Shown piece by piece: positions 11,100-23,150 of a stretch of 64,000 nt of DNA (the stretch's first letter is position 1; every line of letters starts with the position of its first letter). A program made the translations under genes and the position numbers. The stretch is from Lycorma delicatula (Eukaryota > Arthropoda > Insecta > Hemiptera > Fulgoridae): contig NC_134465.1 in assembly GCF_047948215.1 (NCBI RefSeq), positions 46,903,946 through 46,967,945 on the forward strand, in the 5' to 3' direction. The notes under the pieces are model-generated. The model worked only from the letters and a program-made list of their open reading frames with translations, did not search any database and had not been told where the DNA came from.

Positions 11100-11945
11100 C
11101 TATTGTTGACTAAGTGCCTTCCGGGCAACGTGGCAGGTGTCAATTATCACGCTCCTTTGCATTAGCGCGTGGGTCTTCCACTGGATCTTCAGTTTTTCAA
11201 GACTGTTATGAAAAATAGATGGTATTATTCCATCCGCAGACATAAGTATTGGGATTATATAAACTTCTTTTTGATTCCACATTTATTTAATTTCAAAAGC
11301 AAGATTTGTATATTTCTGCAGCTTCTCATTGCGTTTAGTGTTGATATTGTTACTTGATGGGATGGGTACGTCTATTAGGTAAGTCACTTTATCCATTTTA
11401 TCAACTACTACAGTTGACGGGTTTTACTGTTACAATTCCCTGGTTCCAGAAAATGTTTGCGTTGTTCTCCAAAAAGAAGGCTGGCTCATAAGTATAGTAG
11501 GGCCCTTTTTGAAACTCTAACTTGTATCTATCGCAAAGTTCTGTGTGCACAATTTTTGTCACGTTGTTGTGCCTCCTGGTGTACTCCGTCAGAGCTAGAA
11601 TCGGGCAACCAGTGATTTTATGGTCTATTGTTTCATTGTGTTGCATACATAGCCTATATTTGTTGTTGATATCTTCTTTAAGAACAAATCTCTTAAAATT
11701 TCTCGTTGCTACCGTTTGATCCTGTATGCTACATATAAACCCCTCCTTCTCAGAATGTAACTTTTCTTGCACAAGCCAATTATTTGAAGCTGCTTTGTCG
11801 ACACCCTCCTGGTCTAGACGGTGCCTATATCTCCCATGCACCTCTTTTCTTCCCCAATCTAGAATTTTATCTGTATTGCTCTCTTTCTTGTGTTCTACGT
11901 TGTTAGTCCTGTTGGCTAGGTTCAATGGCGTATAGTTTTAGTCTG
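11100..11945 (-). pseudogene. Non-LTR retrotransposon, C-terminal part of the polyprotein
   Basis: The minus-strand frame 11925-11401 reads KILDWGRKEVHGRYRHRLD...WLVQEKLHSEKEGFICSIQDQ...TRNFKRF, then a zinc-knuckle-like segment YRLCMQHNETIDHKITGCPI and EYTRRHNNVTKIVHTEL. This is the usual C-terminal tail of certain LINE reverse transcriptases. A one-base shift near 11400 moves the homology into the next frame (VVVDKMDKVTYLIDVPIP...). After a stop near 11283 it continues as MWNQKEVYIIPILMSADGII to about 11100. The first Cys of the usual CxxC pair is replaced by Tyr. It is 5'-truncated with no RT active site, hence dead. No tail or target duplication was identified. Confidence 0.75.
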
Positions 11946-11949
11946 CCGC

Positions 11950-12577
11950 TACAATGGCTTGATAGAAGGGGTGATTCCTGCTTAAGTAATCCCTAAGTTT
12001 TGTTATTATTATCATTATTTTCAATAAACTCTTTTAAAGACTTAAATAACGACATCAGACGCACACGGTTTGTATTCGAAATTAAACTGATGTTCTGCAA
12101 TCCGTTACGCCTCTTTTATACCGCTGATAACTCGACGTGTTCAAATGTATCATGTGCATGTTCGAACATGAAGCTCTGGCAGGAAATAATACGCAAACGA
12201 CCAAATTACAAGGAGCACGTACATATAAACATGGAACCTGTAAATTGCTCATGTTTCCACACTTCATACCATGTTTATATTGATAAACGTTGCTATCAAC
12301 GCAGCTAAATATTTTTAAATAAGTTTCATTAGGTTGCAGTTGGGGGGGGGGGGGAGGGGTTGCGAAATATTAATTTTGTATATATTTTTTCTTTTAGAGG
12401 TCGTGTAGCTAAAAAGGTTGAGAATCACTAATATATACCAAATTCATTACATATTTTTTTTTCAAATTCTTCGTACCGTGGATGAATTTTAAAGCATTTC
12501 AATTAATTAGAATAAAATATAAATACTTTTCCTTGTTAATTTTGAACGGGTTTTACATAAGGTTCTTTTGGTCTCTT
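11950..12577. other. Unassigned spacer with a poly(G) run
   Basis: No coding signal. A run of about 13 G at 12342-12354 followed by AGGGG stands out in AT-rich DNA. Confidence 0.4.
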
Positions 12578-13437
12578 TTGATAAAACTAAAAGGAGTCAG
12601 ACAAGGATGTTCCCTATCTCCGTTACTTTTTAATCTTTACATGGATCTAGCAGTTAATGATGTTAAAGAATAATTTAGATTCGGAGTAACAGTACAAGGT
12701 GAAAAGATAAAGATGCTACGTTTTGCTGATGATATAGTAATTCTAGCCGAGAATAAAAAGGATTTAGAAGAAACAATGAACGGCATAGATGAAGTCCTAC
12801 GCAAGAACTATCGCATGAAAATAAACAAGAACAAAACAAAAGTAATGAAATGTAGTAGAAATAACATAGATGGACTACTGAATGTGAAAATAGGAGGAGA
12901 AAAGATTATGGAGGTAGAAGAATTTTGTTATTTGGGAAGTAGAATTACTAAAGATGGACGAAGCAGGAGCGATATAAAATGCCGAATAGCACAAGCTAAA
13001 CGAGCCTTCAGTAAGAAATATAATTTGTTTACATCAAAAATTAATTTAAATGTCAGGAAACTATTTTTAAAAGTATATGTTTGGAGTGTCGCCTTATATG
13101 GAAGTGAAACTTGGACGATCGGAGAATCTGAGAAGAAAAGATTAGAAGCTTTTGAAATGCGGTGCTATAGGAGAATGTTAAAAATAAGATGGGTGGATAA
13201 AGTGACAAATGAAGAGGTATTGCGGCAAATAGATGAAGAAAGAAGCATTTGGAAAAATATATTTAAAAGAAGAGACAGACTTATAGGCCACATACTAAGG
13301 CATCCTGGAATAGTCGCTTTAATATTGGAAGGACAGGTAGAAGGGAGAAATTGTGTAGGCAGGCCACGTTTGGAATATGTAAAACAAATTGTTAGGGATG
13401 TAGGATGTAGAAGGTATACTGAAATGAAACGACTAGC
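12578..13437 (+). pseudogene. RTE-like LINE, copy 2, with RT active site
   Basis: Same family as 8979-9710 but beginning earlier. The frame starts in RT motif B (KGVRQGCSLSPLLFN, about 12586), passes one premature stop at 12671-12673, and continues in the same frame through FADD (LRFADDIVILAE, about 12716-12751), the catalytic Asp pair that binds metal. It ends before the family's normal C-terminus: after EMKRLA the sequence jumps to a piece of repeat X at about 13456 with a small ACGACTAGCA duplication at the join. It lacks the N-terminal endonuclease. The near-identity with copy 1 implies a common recent source. Confidence 0.88.
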
Positions 13438-13455
13438 ATGAACGACTAGCAAACG

Positions 13456-13560
13456 ACTATTAATGAAATAAAATTTTATGTACTTTTAAAAAAAGTATAT
13501 GTAATTTAATTGGCGTACAAGGAAATCATGTGGTGTCCACATCAGGTTTCTTTTCTATTG
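13456..13560 (+). repeat. Repeat family X, 3' end fragment
   Basis: ATTAATGAAATAAAATTTTATGTAC-like start, then GTAATTTAATTGGCGTACAAGG and the terminal near-palindrome GTGGTGTCCACATCAGG, matching the 3' ends of the copies at 18397, 23150 and 28207. Directly abuts the truncated LINE copy 2. Confidence 0.7.
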
Positions 13561-13579
13561 ATTTATTAAATAAGAAATT

Positions 13580-13955
13580 TCAAGATTTTTTTTTTTTGTC
13601 TTCAGTCATTTGACTGGTTTGATGCAGCTCTCCAAGATTCCCTATCTAGTGCTAGTCGTTTCATTTCAGTATACCCTCTACATCCTACATCCCTAACAAT
13701 TTGTTTTACATATTCCAAACGTGGCCTGCCTACACAATTTTTTCCTTCTACCTGTCCTTCCAATATTAAAGCGACTATTCCAGGATGCCTTAGTATGTGG
13801 CCTATAAGTCTGTCTCTTCTTTTAACTATATTTTTCCAAATGCTTCTTTCTTCATCTATTTGCCGCAACACCTCTTCATTTGCCATCTGATTTTTAACAT
13901 TCTCCTATAGCACCACATTTCAAAAGCTTCTAATCTTTTCTTCTCAGATAATCTG
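13580..13955 (-). pseudogene. RTE-like LINE, 5'-truncated copy 3
   Basis: A T run at about 13587-13600 followed by GTCTTCAGTCATTTGACTGG is the inverted 3' end of the same LINE. The minus-strand frame 13886-13602 gives EEVLRQIDEERSIWKNIVKR...ESWRAASNQSND-stop. Just upstream about 15 bp are missing relative to copy 1 (RW..VDKVT lost), and homology stops near 13950 at TTCTCAGATA. It lies only about 140 bp from copy 2, in opposite orientation. No target duplication was obvious. Confidence 0.85.
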
Positions 13956-16844
13956 ATTTTTTTTATAAAAATAAAACAACAGAATTTGAAATAATTTTAA
14001 TTTTCTTTAAAAAATCTCAAATTTTTCAAAAGTGGTTTTTTCCTTATAATAGAGGAACAAATCCTATTACTAAGTTTCAGCGGAGCGAACAAATTATTGT
14101 TTATACTAAGAATCAACTATTTCCTTATTTTTTAATATAAAAAAATAAAATAAAATAAAATAATAAATAAGTTGTCCCCAATAACTGGTATTTAACATTA
14201 GAAATAAATTTAAAATAATGTACATTTTAAAAATTTTAATTACTTTTACTAATGTTTTAAATTTGTAATCTAACCTTTTGTTGTACTTTCTACATTTGTT
14301 TTATTTTGTTTTTTTTTAATTTCACTCTCGTAAATTAACATAAACAATCCAGTAATATTTCTCTTTACCTCATTGCTTTAAAAAATAAAATTTGCATACA
14401 TTCTGTCGGGTATATAAATTATACTTTTTACAGTGCTTTTTAAAAAGGCTTTTTATGTTCTGATAATAGGTTTTAACTTTTATTATTATTTTTTAAATAA
14501 AATGAAACATCCCTCATTTGGTATAACTATTTGTATTAAGTGTATTTTAATTATACTTGTTGATGTATTCGAAACATAAATTATTTATACTTTGTAACTC
14601 AATACAAATAACGGTTTTTTTTTCTTGTACAAAGAAAAGGGAAATTTATAAAGGTCAAGGGAAAGTTATGTAAAAAAAAAAAAATAATAAAATTAAGAAA
14701 GAGAAATAGGCCTTCCTATAATTAAATTCTTGTATATCTGTAGCCAATTGTATAAATTAACGATTAATAATTTAAACATACCATGTTTTAGTGTTTATAA
14801 AATATTACTTATATCTTTGTATTTCAGTACATTAATAATAGTAATAATAAGACAAAAACAATTTAGTGACCTTTAAATATTAAATCGTATAATAATCATC
14901 AAGCTATTATTCGTTGCATTCGAATATAATATTATTTATAAATAAAAAAAAATATACTAGAGTTATATTTTCTGTGCTCATGAGGTAATAGATTGATGGA
15001 AGGGGAATTACGGTTTATCCGGTAACCAAAACTCCGCCAAGAGACAACAAGGAATTATGTGCATTGTAATCAAATTTCTGTAAAAGTATAATCAGATCAA
15101 TAGAGCACCTAATATTTATACTGGAAGAGCAATTGAAAACTGAACCGCAAAAAACTATAGTGTATGTAAAATTTAAATTTTTTTTGAATGATGAAAATTG
15201 ATTTAACGAAATTTAAATTACAAATTTAACTCTAGAAATTGATATTAACGAATAGGGTGCCTACTTTTTGGTTATAGTTCATTATTTTGTTAAGGAAAAC
15301 AATCACATAAATAAATAAATATATTAATAATATAAATATATATCGATATGTATGGAAAAATCGATGTATAATAATATAATAAATATACACCTGACCACCA
15401 CGAGACATATATTAAGAAATCGGGATTTTCCGCTAGTGATCGGTACATTTCGGTGCTAAGCTAAGGAGGACGGACACACACACACACACACACACAGACA
15501 GACATATATGCAAATGCCCTTTAGTAGGGTAGGATAGATATATATATATAATGTTTGAATAAACTTAAAAAAATTTGAAAACAAGATTATAGTATATACA
15601 AATAATATACACAAAATTGTCACCTGCACGTTCTTTAATTGCCCTTTATTAAAAAGCATTGTTTTCCTATTTTTTAATATTTATTTTATAGTAAGTATTA
15701 GTGGTTGGGGAATATTTTATTGTGGTAATAGGTAATAACCTCGATGAGAACAGAAATAACGATTCTACTATAGTGATTCAATATTAATTCCATTAAAGAC
15801 CGTATAAAAGGATTCCTCTTTACCTTTCATCGACGTTTATCTTCTCATTTCATTTATGTTTCTATTTCACGTGTTAAAACGTAGAGGATAAGAATCAGAA
15901 AGTATTTACAGGATTGACCTACAACAATTTAAATTTATTTTTCATATTTGTTTCGTAATAAAATTATTACCATTTTAAACATTTGCATTTATTTATAATA
16001 ATATATTCTTTTATTCGACCTTGATTCAGGTTCATGAATTATCTCTTTTACTCTCTTGCGTTTATCAATTTATTTATTCCTTTTTTATTATCGGCGATTC
16101 TTTACGATAATCTTTTCACCTTTATCAGTAATCATCGAAATAATTATTAAGTTATCATATATTATTTTTTATTTCAATTACTTTATTATTTTTTAGATTT
16201 ATAATCTGGTATTTTTTTTTATTACTTTCGTTATTTATGTAATTATTATTTTAACCTTGATGTTATTTCTTTAATTTTCAATTTCTAATATTTTAAATCG
16301 TATAGTATTACTAAATTTTTGTTTTATGAAACCATGTTTTCTATTTTTTTTTTTTTTAGATGTAAATTATTAGTTTCGTTATTATTATTTCTCGTTTTTA
16401 TAATTATTAACCAAACCCGTATTATTCAGAAATTAAACCTATTATTTTATAAAATTTAAAACTCTGTTTCTTAAATATCATTCCTTCGATTTTGAAAAGA
16501 AAAAATTAATTGTATTTATTGGGAGTTATTAATATTTTTAAATTCATTTAAATATTAAAACCCATTAAAAAGAGTTTTAATATAAAGTATACAGCACCGT
16601 TAAATAATTTATGAACCGTTAAAGATACAATAATTGTTAGAAAAAAAAAATTGAACCGACATCAAGACCATGCAACGTATGTAGAATTATAAGATTCCCA
16701 CTGTCCCTACCGATGTTATATTTAATGTAAATCGCGGATCTGAAAAGTTTAGGACGAGATATCCCGATATTTGATGATTTTATTAACGGTAGTGCTACAT
16801 ATCAAATGCAGAAACTCACATCAACCTACCCTACAGAAGACTAG
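13956..16844. other. AT-rich intergenic DNA, about 2.9 kb
   Basis: No credible coding region on either strand. Contains a short (AAAAT)n-like tract at about 14137-14163, several T and A runs, and a CA microsatellite listed separately. Confidence 0.4.
15474..15496. repeat. (CA)n microsatellite
   Basis: About 11 CA units followed by GACAGACA and ATATA. Simple-sequence repeat. Confidence 0.9.
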
Positions 16845-16857
16845 CATCATGTAATGT

Positions 16858-17576
16858 TTTATTTTATTGTTTTTTTTCTTTATTCAAATCTCCACCCCTG
16901 GCTATCCACCCTCCCTGGCATAGCTAATAACTCATTCCATCAGGTAGCGGGAGATCGCCCATACACACAGTCATACGTCATATCATACTATAAGTACAGA
17001 TCTTAAGTTAAAAACACAATATAAATTCTTACATGTGACCATTAAATAGTCAGTACAAAACACAATAAAAATTATACATAATACATGTACAAATACAGTT
17101 AACCATATACAACAAACAATGTAATACCTAAAAATAAACATTATGTAACTACTAGAAGATAAAAACAAAAATACAGAGTATGTCACACCAGAAGCGTAAC
17201 CCACAGAAGCTGCACACAGCTGTTACTCATTTCACAGATACCTACCTAAAATACCAAGCCACCCAGGCTTCCAACCAACACCTGTGCGAAGTGCCTGCAG
17301 CTTCATCGCGCCAAGGCGACCCCCACACGCCCGGGAGGACCCCTAGGCGCTCAGCCCAGGGTTTCTCCACCTACGTGTCCTCTGACGCCTAGTTCTTATG
17401 CGGGTCTCTCCTAGGTGATTAGGTCCCGCAGGACTGTCCTGGTATAGTCAGCGACAGCCTTCCAGTTCGTCTCCGAGGGCAATAATATATCTTGCACTTC
17501 TTCTGGTGTGAGCATATCCTCTTTATGTAAAACGTCTAATAGATCGTATCTTGCGCACTTAAAAAACATATGGTAA
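16858..17576 (-). mobile_element. R1/jockey-like LINE 3' end, truncated, with target-site duplication
   Basis: A 719-bp insertion bounded by CATCATGTAATGT at 16845-16857 and 17577-17589. Read on the minus strand it begins inside the C-terminus of a LINE polyprotein: FFKCARYDLLDVLHKEDMLT, then EEVQDILLPSETNWKAVADY, with the stop at 17413-17411. A long GC-richer 3' UTR follows, then an A-rich tail (T-rich on the plus strand at about 16858-16882). The Cys and the downstream SEtnW pattern fit the tail of R1-group retroposons. No RT domain remains. Confidence 0.8.
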
Positions 17577-17589
17577 CATCATGTAATGT

Positions 17590-17985
17590 GACACATACCT
17601 ATCAGGATTTTCAGTAATCTCTACCTATCCATCGGACGGCGAAAAAACATTTTTTGTCAATTTTCTCACCGCTATTTTGTGTGTAAATTTTTTTTAACAT
17701 CATGGTACCATCGCGAAAAGCAGCATCGATTGCAACAAGATTTATTTCAATCTGATTATTAGGAAAAACGTTATGGCTGAACAAACAAAAAAAATAATAA
17801 ACGGGTCGATTACATAACCTCTTTTCTTGAAGTCGGTTAAAAATAAATTTAACAAATGCTCCTAAATTTTTTCATCGTCGGAGGGGAAACCTTTTATCAG
17901 CACCATATGATCTTTATCCCCACGGTAGTATGGGACTGAACCTAGCGAGCTTACCCATTAAAACCCACCTTTACTTTTGGTGTTT
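17590..17985. other. Unassigned spacer
   Basis: No coding signal. The stretch about 17840-17985 may be a diverged extension of the X copy that follows. Confidence 0.35.
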
Positions 17986-18397
17986 TTCTTAACTTTTTTT
18001 TGTTCTTTTTCTTAACTATAGTAATAAGCCCTAATTGAGAGCTTTTCAACGATATATCATAATTTTCATTGGTTCCAGAGTTATAGCCAAATAAGATTAT
18101 AATTAATGAAATATTTGGATCTTACAAGGGGAAAGTACATCAGTTCAAATTCGACTTCATTTCCTTCTTTTTAACTTTTTTTTTTTTAATTTAAATATAT
18201 TGATTTATTAATAATTACTAACCTCTGATGTAAAAAAAAGTTATGATAAATAATAATTCACTAATAACATTAAAAAAATAATATATCAAAAGTTATTAAT
18301 GAAATATAATTTCATGTACTTTTTATTTAATAAAAAAAGTGTATATGTAATTTAATAGGCGTACAAGGAAGTCAGGTGTTGTCCATATCAGAATTTT
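17986..18397 (+). repeat. Repeat family X, copy 4 (5'-truncated)
   Basis: Matches the second half of 22437-23150 in order: TTTTTCTTAACT..TAATAAG, GGTTCCAGAGTTATAGCC, ATTTGGATCTTACAAG, AATTTAAATATATTGATTTA, then GTAATTTAATAGGCGTACAAGG. Ends in TGTTGTCCATATCAGA. Confidence 0.7.
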
Positions 18398-19860
18398 AAT
18401 AAAATCAAACATTTTAGATTATTTAATTTTAGATGCTTTTAAAGTAATTTAGAAAAAAGAATTTGGTCAGTTCTTATATAATGTAATTTTTTAGTGTGGT
18501 TTATTAAAAAAAAGCTAACAAAAACGTTGTTATACTTTTATGACATGGGTTATTTATTCTTATATAGAGGAAAAATAATGATACATGAAAAAACAGTTCG
18601 TAAAATGGATTTTTTTTACTTTTGTCTGCTTTCCCACCCCAAAAATCACTTCCCGAGAATTTTTTTGGTTTTTCTACGTTTACTATGTTAAATGGAAGAA
18701 CATCAAATTTTATTTAAAGTTTAAATAAAGTAATTTTTTTTTAATTCAAAAATCAATCTTTATAAATTTTGATCGGTTCCCCCCAATATTTTATCTCTAA
18801 ATTATTTTTTAAGCCGCTTTCACTATTTATATGCTTAGGAAAAGATAAAAAAAATTCTGTTAAAATATATAATAAATAAAGTGATTTTACTAAGCTTTTT
18901 TTGATTTTGGAAAAAATGTAAAAATTTGAGGGCCCGTTTTTTTTTTTAAATTGTAACATTAGCATGCACGCATATACTAAACTTAATATAAAGTGGGGTT
19001 ATGTTTATAAAATTTTGAGAAAATTGATCCCAAAAAGCTATCTACTCTCATCCCCTGGATATATTGACCCCCAAACGTTTACCAACAAATTACCTCATAT
19101 ACACGAGTCTCTGTACAAAATTTCATCAAAACTGGTTTATCCAGTCAAAACTTATTAAGCTTCAAACACACAAACACAACGTACATATGTACGTACAAAT
19201 ATTATCTCTCCCCCAGGTTTTATTGTTTTTTGGGGTCCCTGGGTCATCAACGTCGAGAAATGCAGCTGTGATGCCAGGAAAGTAAAGGATAAAATTGAAA
19301 ACATAATCAGCTGTTTTTTTTTTCAAAATTTTTATAATTTTTTTTTTTTTAAATATATATTTAAACTTTTTCTTATTGTTTATCTGAAAATTTGGATTTT
19401 AAAAATTAAAGATTTAAAAACAAAAAATTTCTCTAAACAATTTTTTTTTTTTTTTTAACTAAATCTATAGATTAAATTTTATGATTCGTTTAAGCATAAA
19501 TGTTGTCGGTAAGTTATTATTAAAGTAGTATAATAAATTTTGTAACCTTTTCTCTATAATTAGTAATGGGTCATTAATAAGAACAAAGTACTTCATGGTC
19601 TAACAATTTGTTCGAAAACCAAGAACGATCCGTCTGAAAACGCTTCACCAGTCATCCAAGATAGAACAGGTACGATCCGAAAAGCTTCTATAGATAGACC
19701 AGATAGCTCGGTATAAATTCCCTCCCTAAATTGTATATGATTAAAATTCGAATTTTTCTGTTATAAAATAGTAGTGCATTTTTTAAAATGACGCTTAACG
19801 TTTTAAAAGTGATACAGATGTAAATTTTATAATTAGTATATGACAATATGAGTAATGCGA
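18398..19860. other. AT-rich intergenic DNA, about 1.5 kb
   Basis: Long A and T runs. Open frames at 18494-18691, 18753-18965 and 18964-19285 are short, overlap, and match nothing I recognise. Confidence 0.35.
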
Positions 19861-19864
19861 AATA

Positions 19865-20195
19865 AATATTTGGTAACTTATACAGAGTGTCTTACGAAGA
19901 AATGTTCTAAAAGATATTTTCAGATGTACTAAAATTGAAAAAAAGAATAAATAAAAAGGTTTATATAAACATGGGTCCGGAAACGATTGGTTTTTTAGTT
20001 GTAGCTTGCGAAACATTTCGCCCTGATTTCTGATTTTACGATAAAATGAAGCCGTATTGAAATTCTTAGAGTTTAAATTAAGTGTTAAATTTTATGGTTT
20101 CATATGATTTTTGACCTTCAGAATTGAATAAAATAAGTCTTAGACCTGCATTTCTGTTAACTTTTAAGAAAATTATTGTAAAACACAGAAAACCT
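19865..20195 (+). repeat. Repeat family Y, copy 2
   Basis: Blocks shared with 5215-5494: AACATTTCGCCCTGATTTC region, ATGAAGCCGTATTGAAATTCTT, AAGTGTTAAATTTT and GAATTGAATAAAATAAGTCT. Diverged and non-coding. Confidence 0.45.
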
Positions 20196-20439
20196 ATGTC
20201 GTTCAGCGCAATATTTTAGGTTTGATGTATAGCAACTTATTTAAATTGCCAATAATCAAATAAAACTTACTAATAAAATTTGTAGAGAATTTAATTCTGA
20301 GAAAATCTATAAAATAACGTCAACTAAACATGAAAGTGATTTTAAGAAATTTGACATTTGCTTTTTAAAAAACAAAATCAAACGTGACAGACAGATAATT
20401 TATTAAATAAAACAAGAAACATTTCAATACTCAGTGAAG

Positions 20440-20590
20440 AGGGGCTTGAAATGATATCACCACATAAGCTTGAAGCTTGTGCATGGGATATGAAAATAGA
20501 ATTTTGTAGCTTGTGAAAAATGCCATGCTTGACCGGGATTCGAACCCGGGACTTCCGGATGAAAACCGAAACGCTTTCACTAGAAAATAT
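20440..20590 (-). mobile_element. SINE family 2, copy b
   Basis: On the minus strand: TTTTCATCCGGAAGTCCCGG, B box GGTTCGAATCC, then TCAAGCATGGCATTTTT and a CACAAGCTACAAAATTC body as in copy a (7646-7802). The A-box half is degraded. A plus-strand open frame over it (20513-20791) is an artefact of the repeat. Confidence 0.75.
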
Positions 20591-20689
20591 ATACAAACAA
20601 ATTTAATTACATGGATTTCAACTGTTGATCAACTGTTAATACTCGTAAAAAAAAAAGCTGACAACACAGTTGTAGAACTTTCCCATCAC

Positions 20690-21125
20690 GCTGAAAAAAC
20701 TGCGTTCCGGAAAGTCTTTACAACTGTGGGTCGTTTCTTATGCACGGTTTACACAGACAACTTAATTAAAAATATTTATCATTTTATTTAAATATACTAT
20801 TTGTTCTTTTATTTAATTCAGTGATTTAAATTAAATCGCGCGCGCATACCGCATATAATTCGCGCGGTTGTAGTAGTACTAACAACGACGGTCGGCACTA
20901 ACTAAACTATTGTAATTTCACAATTTACATAGAACAAATTTCGCTTGTACGGTCGACAGATCGGTGTAGCCGTGAGACTTAACGCACCAGGTACCCGAGT
21001 GATCAAGTTTAAAACCCAGTCAGACCGAATTACTTTTATACACCTTAAATATTATTCATAAATTTAATTCTATCGTTCATCTGTGACGTCACAACATAGC
21101 AGGCAACTACAACAGCATTTTTTGT
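20690..21125 (+). repeat. Repeat family R3, copy a
   Basis: Aligns over about 440 bp with the reverse complement of 31995-32460: AACTTAATTAAAAATATTTAT, CACTAACTAAACTA, CAATTTCACAA, TACAAATTTCGCTTGT, CAGACCGA.TTACTTTT, TGACGTCA and CAACTACAACAGC are common blocks. In the other copy a stretch GGTAGAGCCGCGAGGCTTAAC...GTTCGGGACTTG resembles tRNA A/B boxes, so R3 may be a long SINE. Both copies keep the CRE-like octamer TGACGTCA or a one-base variant. Non-coding. Confidence 0.65.
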
Positions 21126-21189
21126 GCGGAGGTACGACTTTACAAAAAACTTTTTTTTGTAGATATTGTTACTTTTTAAACGTTAACAA

Positions 21190-21597
21190 ATGTGCCCAAG
21201 AAAAATATGACTTAATTAGGCTAAATCTTAAGATACTGAAGTGACCTTGCTAATTCAGTCACCCCATTAGCCTTTTAAGTTGAAAATTTAATGGAATCAA
21301 TGCCCCATATTTAAAAGTAATCTGACCAAGTTTAGTCAAAATGGATCTAGTAGTTCTGGAGATAAGGGGATTTAGAAGTCAAAACCAAACACACTTAGAC
21401 ACATACACACACGCGCTCGCGCGGGCGGGAACATTAACATCCAAAAAATTTCCATCCGGTTTTTTAGGTTCCTTAGATGTCAAAACGTAAAGATCCAGTG
21501 AAAAACGCATATGCCCAAATTGGACCGATTACAATACTTTTCCTTCTAGAGTTACAGCTCTTCTATAGCGCTATCTAGATAGAAAAGAGAGAAAGTA
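21190..21597 (-). repeat. Hairpin-ended repeat family R4, copy a
   Basis: Inverted relative to 29822-30180. Shared blocks: the right-hand hairpin around TCTATAGCGCTATCTAGA, CGATTACAATACTTTTCC (reverse of GTATTGTAATCG), CATATGCCCAAATTGG, ATCCGGTTTTTTAGGTTCC and GAAAATTTAATGGA. Contains a CG-rich run CACACGCGCTCGCGCGGGCG near 21410. Non-coding. Confidence 0.65.
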
Positions 21598-22436
21598 AAA
21601 ATAATTGTCAATTTATTTATTAAAAATTATTGCTAAGTTATATTACTTTGGTTTTTTTAATTTTTTCAACACAACGCAATGAAATTTAAATGATTCTATT
21701 AAACTATAACCATATTTAATTTTTCTTTTTATTAATTTTTTATAATTGTCTGTCATTTTGCAGTACCTATTTTTATGCTTTACAATAATTTTTTAAAAAC
21801 TTATCAGAGAAAGAGTTACGAAACCAATTTATTTAATTTTTCAGGTCTAAAACCATACGAAAACACCAAATTTATAGCTTAATTTAAGTTTCATAAATTA
21901 TTATAAATCTTTCGTATAAAGAAGTATAGATCGTTTGAACGAATAAATCGTTCGTGCGCTGCGCGCAGCTGATTTTTAGGCAGCTTCTTTTTATTTTAGT
22001 TATTGGCGCAGAGTGCACCAGTATCTAAAATAGAAATGTGAACACATGCATCAAACAAACAAACACACGCACCAATCTTTTCTTATGGGAAAGATGTACT
22101 CACATTTTTATTTTAGCTACTATTGCCGCAGAGCAGACCACATGGTGCTCCGGGCAGGTGCGTGCAGCCGTTGTTGAGTGTTGCCATCTAGCGGAAAAGA
22201 ATTTAACTAAGAACTATATAATAAATATTTTATTATGTACTATAAACAGTACGTTTTTTACATTAACATTTATTATACTTATTGTTTTTCTATGTTTTGT
22301 TAAAAAAAAAACCTGTTGTAGACATAAGTTTTTAAAGATTTTATTATAAAAATAAATAAGAATAGAAGCACCATGCTTCTTGATACAAACGATGTGTGTA
22401 TATATATATTGATAGGTAGTAAAATTACTAATTCTT
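21598..22436. other. Unassigned spacer
   Basis: Two diverged direct repeats of a TTTTATTTTAG...GCAGAG..GACCA block near 21990-22025 and 22105-22145. Otherwise nothing recognised. The open frame 22038-22349 shows a hydrophobic stretch but no domain. Confidence 0.35.
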
Positions 22437-22999
22437 TTACTTTCTTGTACGACGTATTGTGATCAATAAAAATTTCGGTTTTCAGATTTTAACGGAAATA
22501 TTCGTTTTTACTATCCCTGAATCCATTTTGACTAGTTTCGGCGTGACCTCTGTACGTATGTATGTTCGTATCTCGAATAACTCGAAAAATATTAACCGTA
22601 GAACGATGAAATTTTGGATTTAGGACCGTTGTAACATCTCTCTGTGCACCTCCCCTTTTTATTGCAATCGACTGAACCAAAAGTATCCAAAAAAACCCAA
22701 AGTTAAAAAATTCTGGATATTGTACTTTTTCTTAACTGCTGTAATAAGTCCTCATTCAGAGCTTTTCAACAATACATCATAAGTGGTACTTATTTTCATT
22801 AGTTCCAGAGTTATAGCCAAATAACATTTTAATTAATGAAATATTTGGATCTTACAAGAGTAGGCACATCGGTTCAAATCGGTCTTCATCTGCTTTTTTT
22901 TAATTTTTTTTTTTTTTAATTTAAATATATTGATTTATTGTTAATTATTAATCTCTCATTGTAAAAAACGTTTTACGATAAATAATAATTCAATAACAA

Positions 23000-23030
<31 letters not shown>

Positions 23031-23150
23031 GGGAAAAAAGAAGTTATTAATAAAATAAAATTTTATGTACTTGTCATTTAAACAAAATGTGTATATGTAA
23101 TTTAATAGGCGTACAAGGAAGTCATATGATGTCTACATCAGATTTTTTCT
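22437..23150 (+). repeat. Repeat family X, copy 5, near full length
   Basis: About 710 bp from a degraded hairpin end (ACTTTCTTGTACGACGTATTG) through CGGTTTTCAGATTTTAACGG, CCATTTTGACTAGTTTCGGC, TTAGTTCCAGAGTTATAGCC and GTAATTTAATAGGCGTACAAGG to TGATGTCTACATCAGA. A (TA)n tract at 23002-23030 interrupts it. Serves with 6124-6815 as the family reference. No TIR, no open frame, no visible target duplication. Confidence 0.75.

Noticed and set aside
11522..11935. Hydrophobic plus-strand frames
   Set aside because: They are the antisense of the LINE C-terminal frame at 11401-11925.
20513..20791. Protein-coding frame on the plus strand
   Set aside because: It begins on the antisense of the SINE 2 head and shows no domain.
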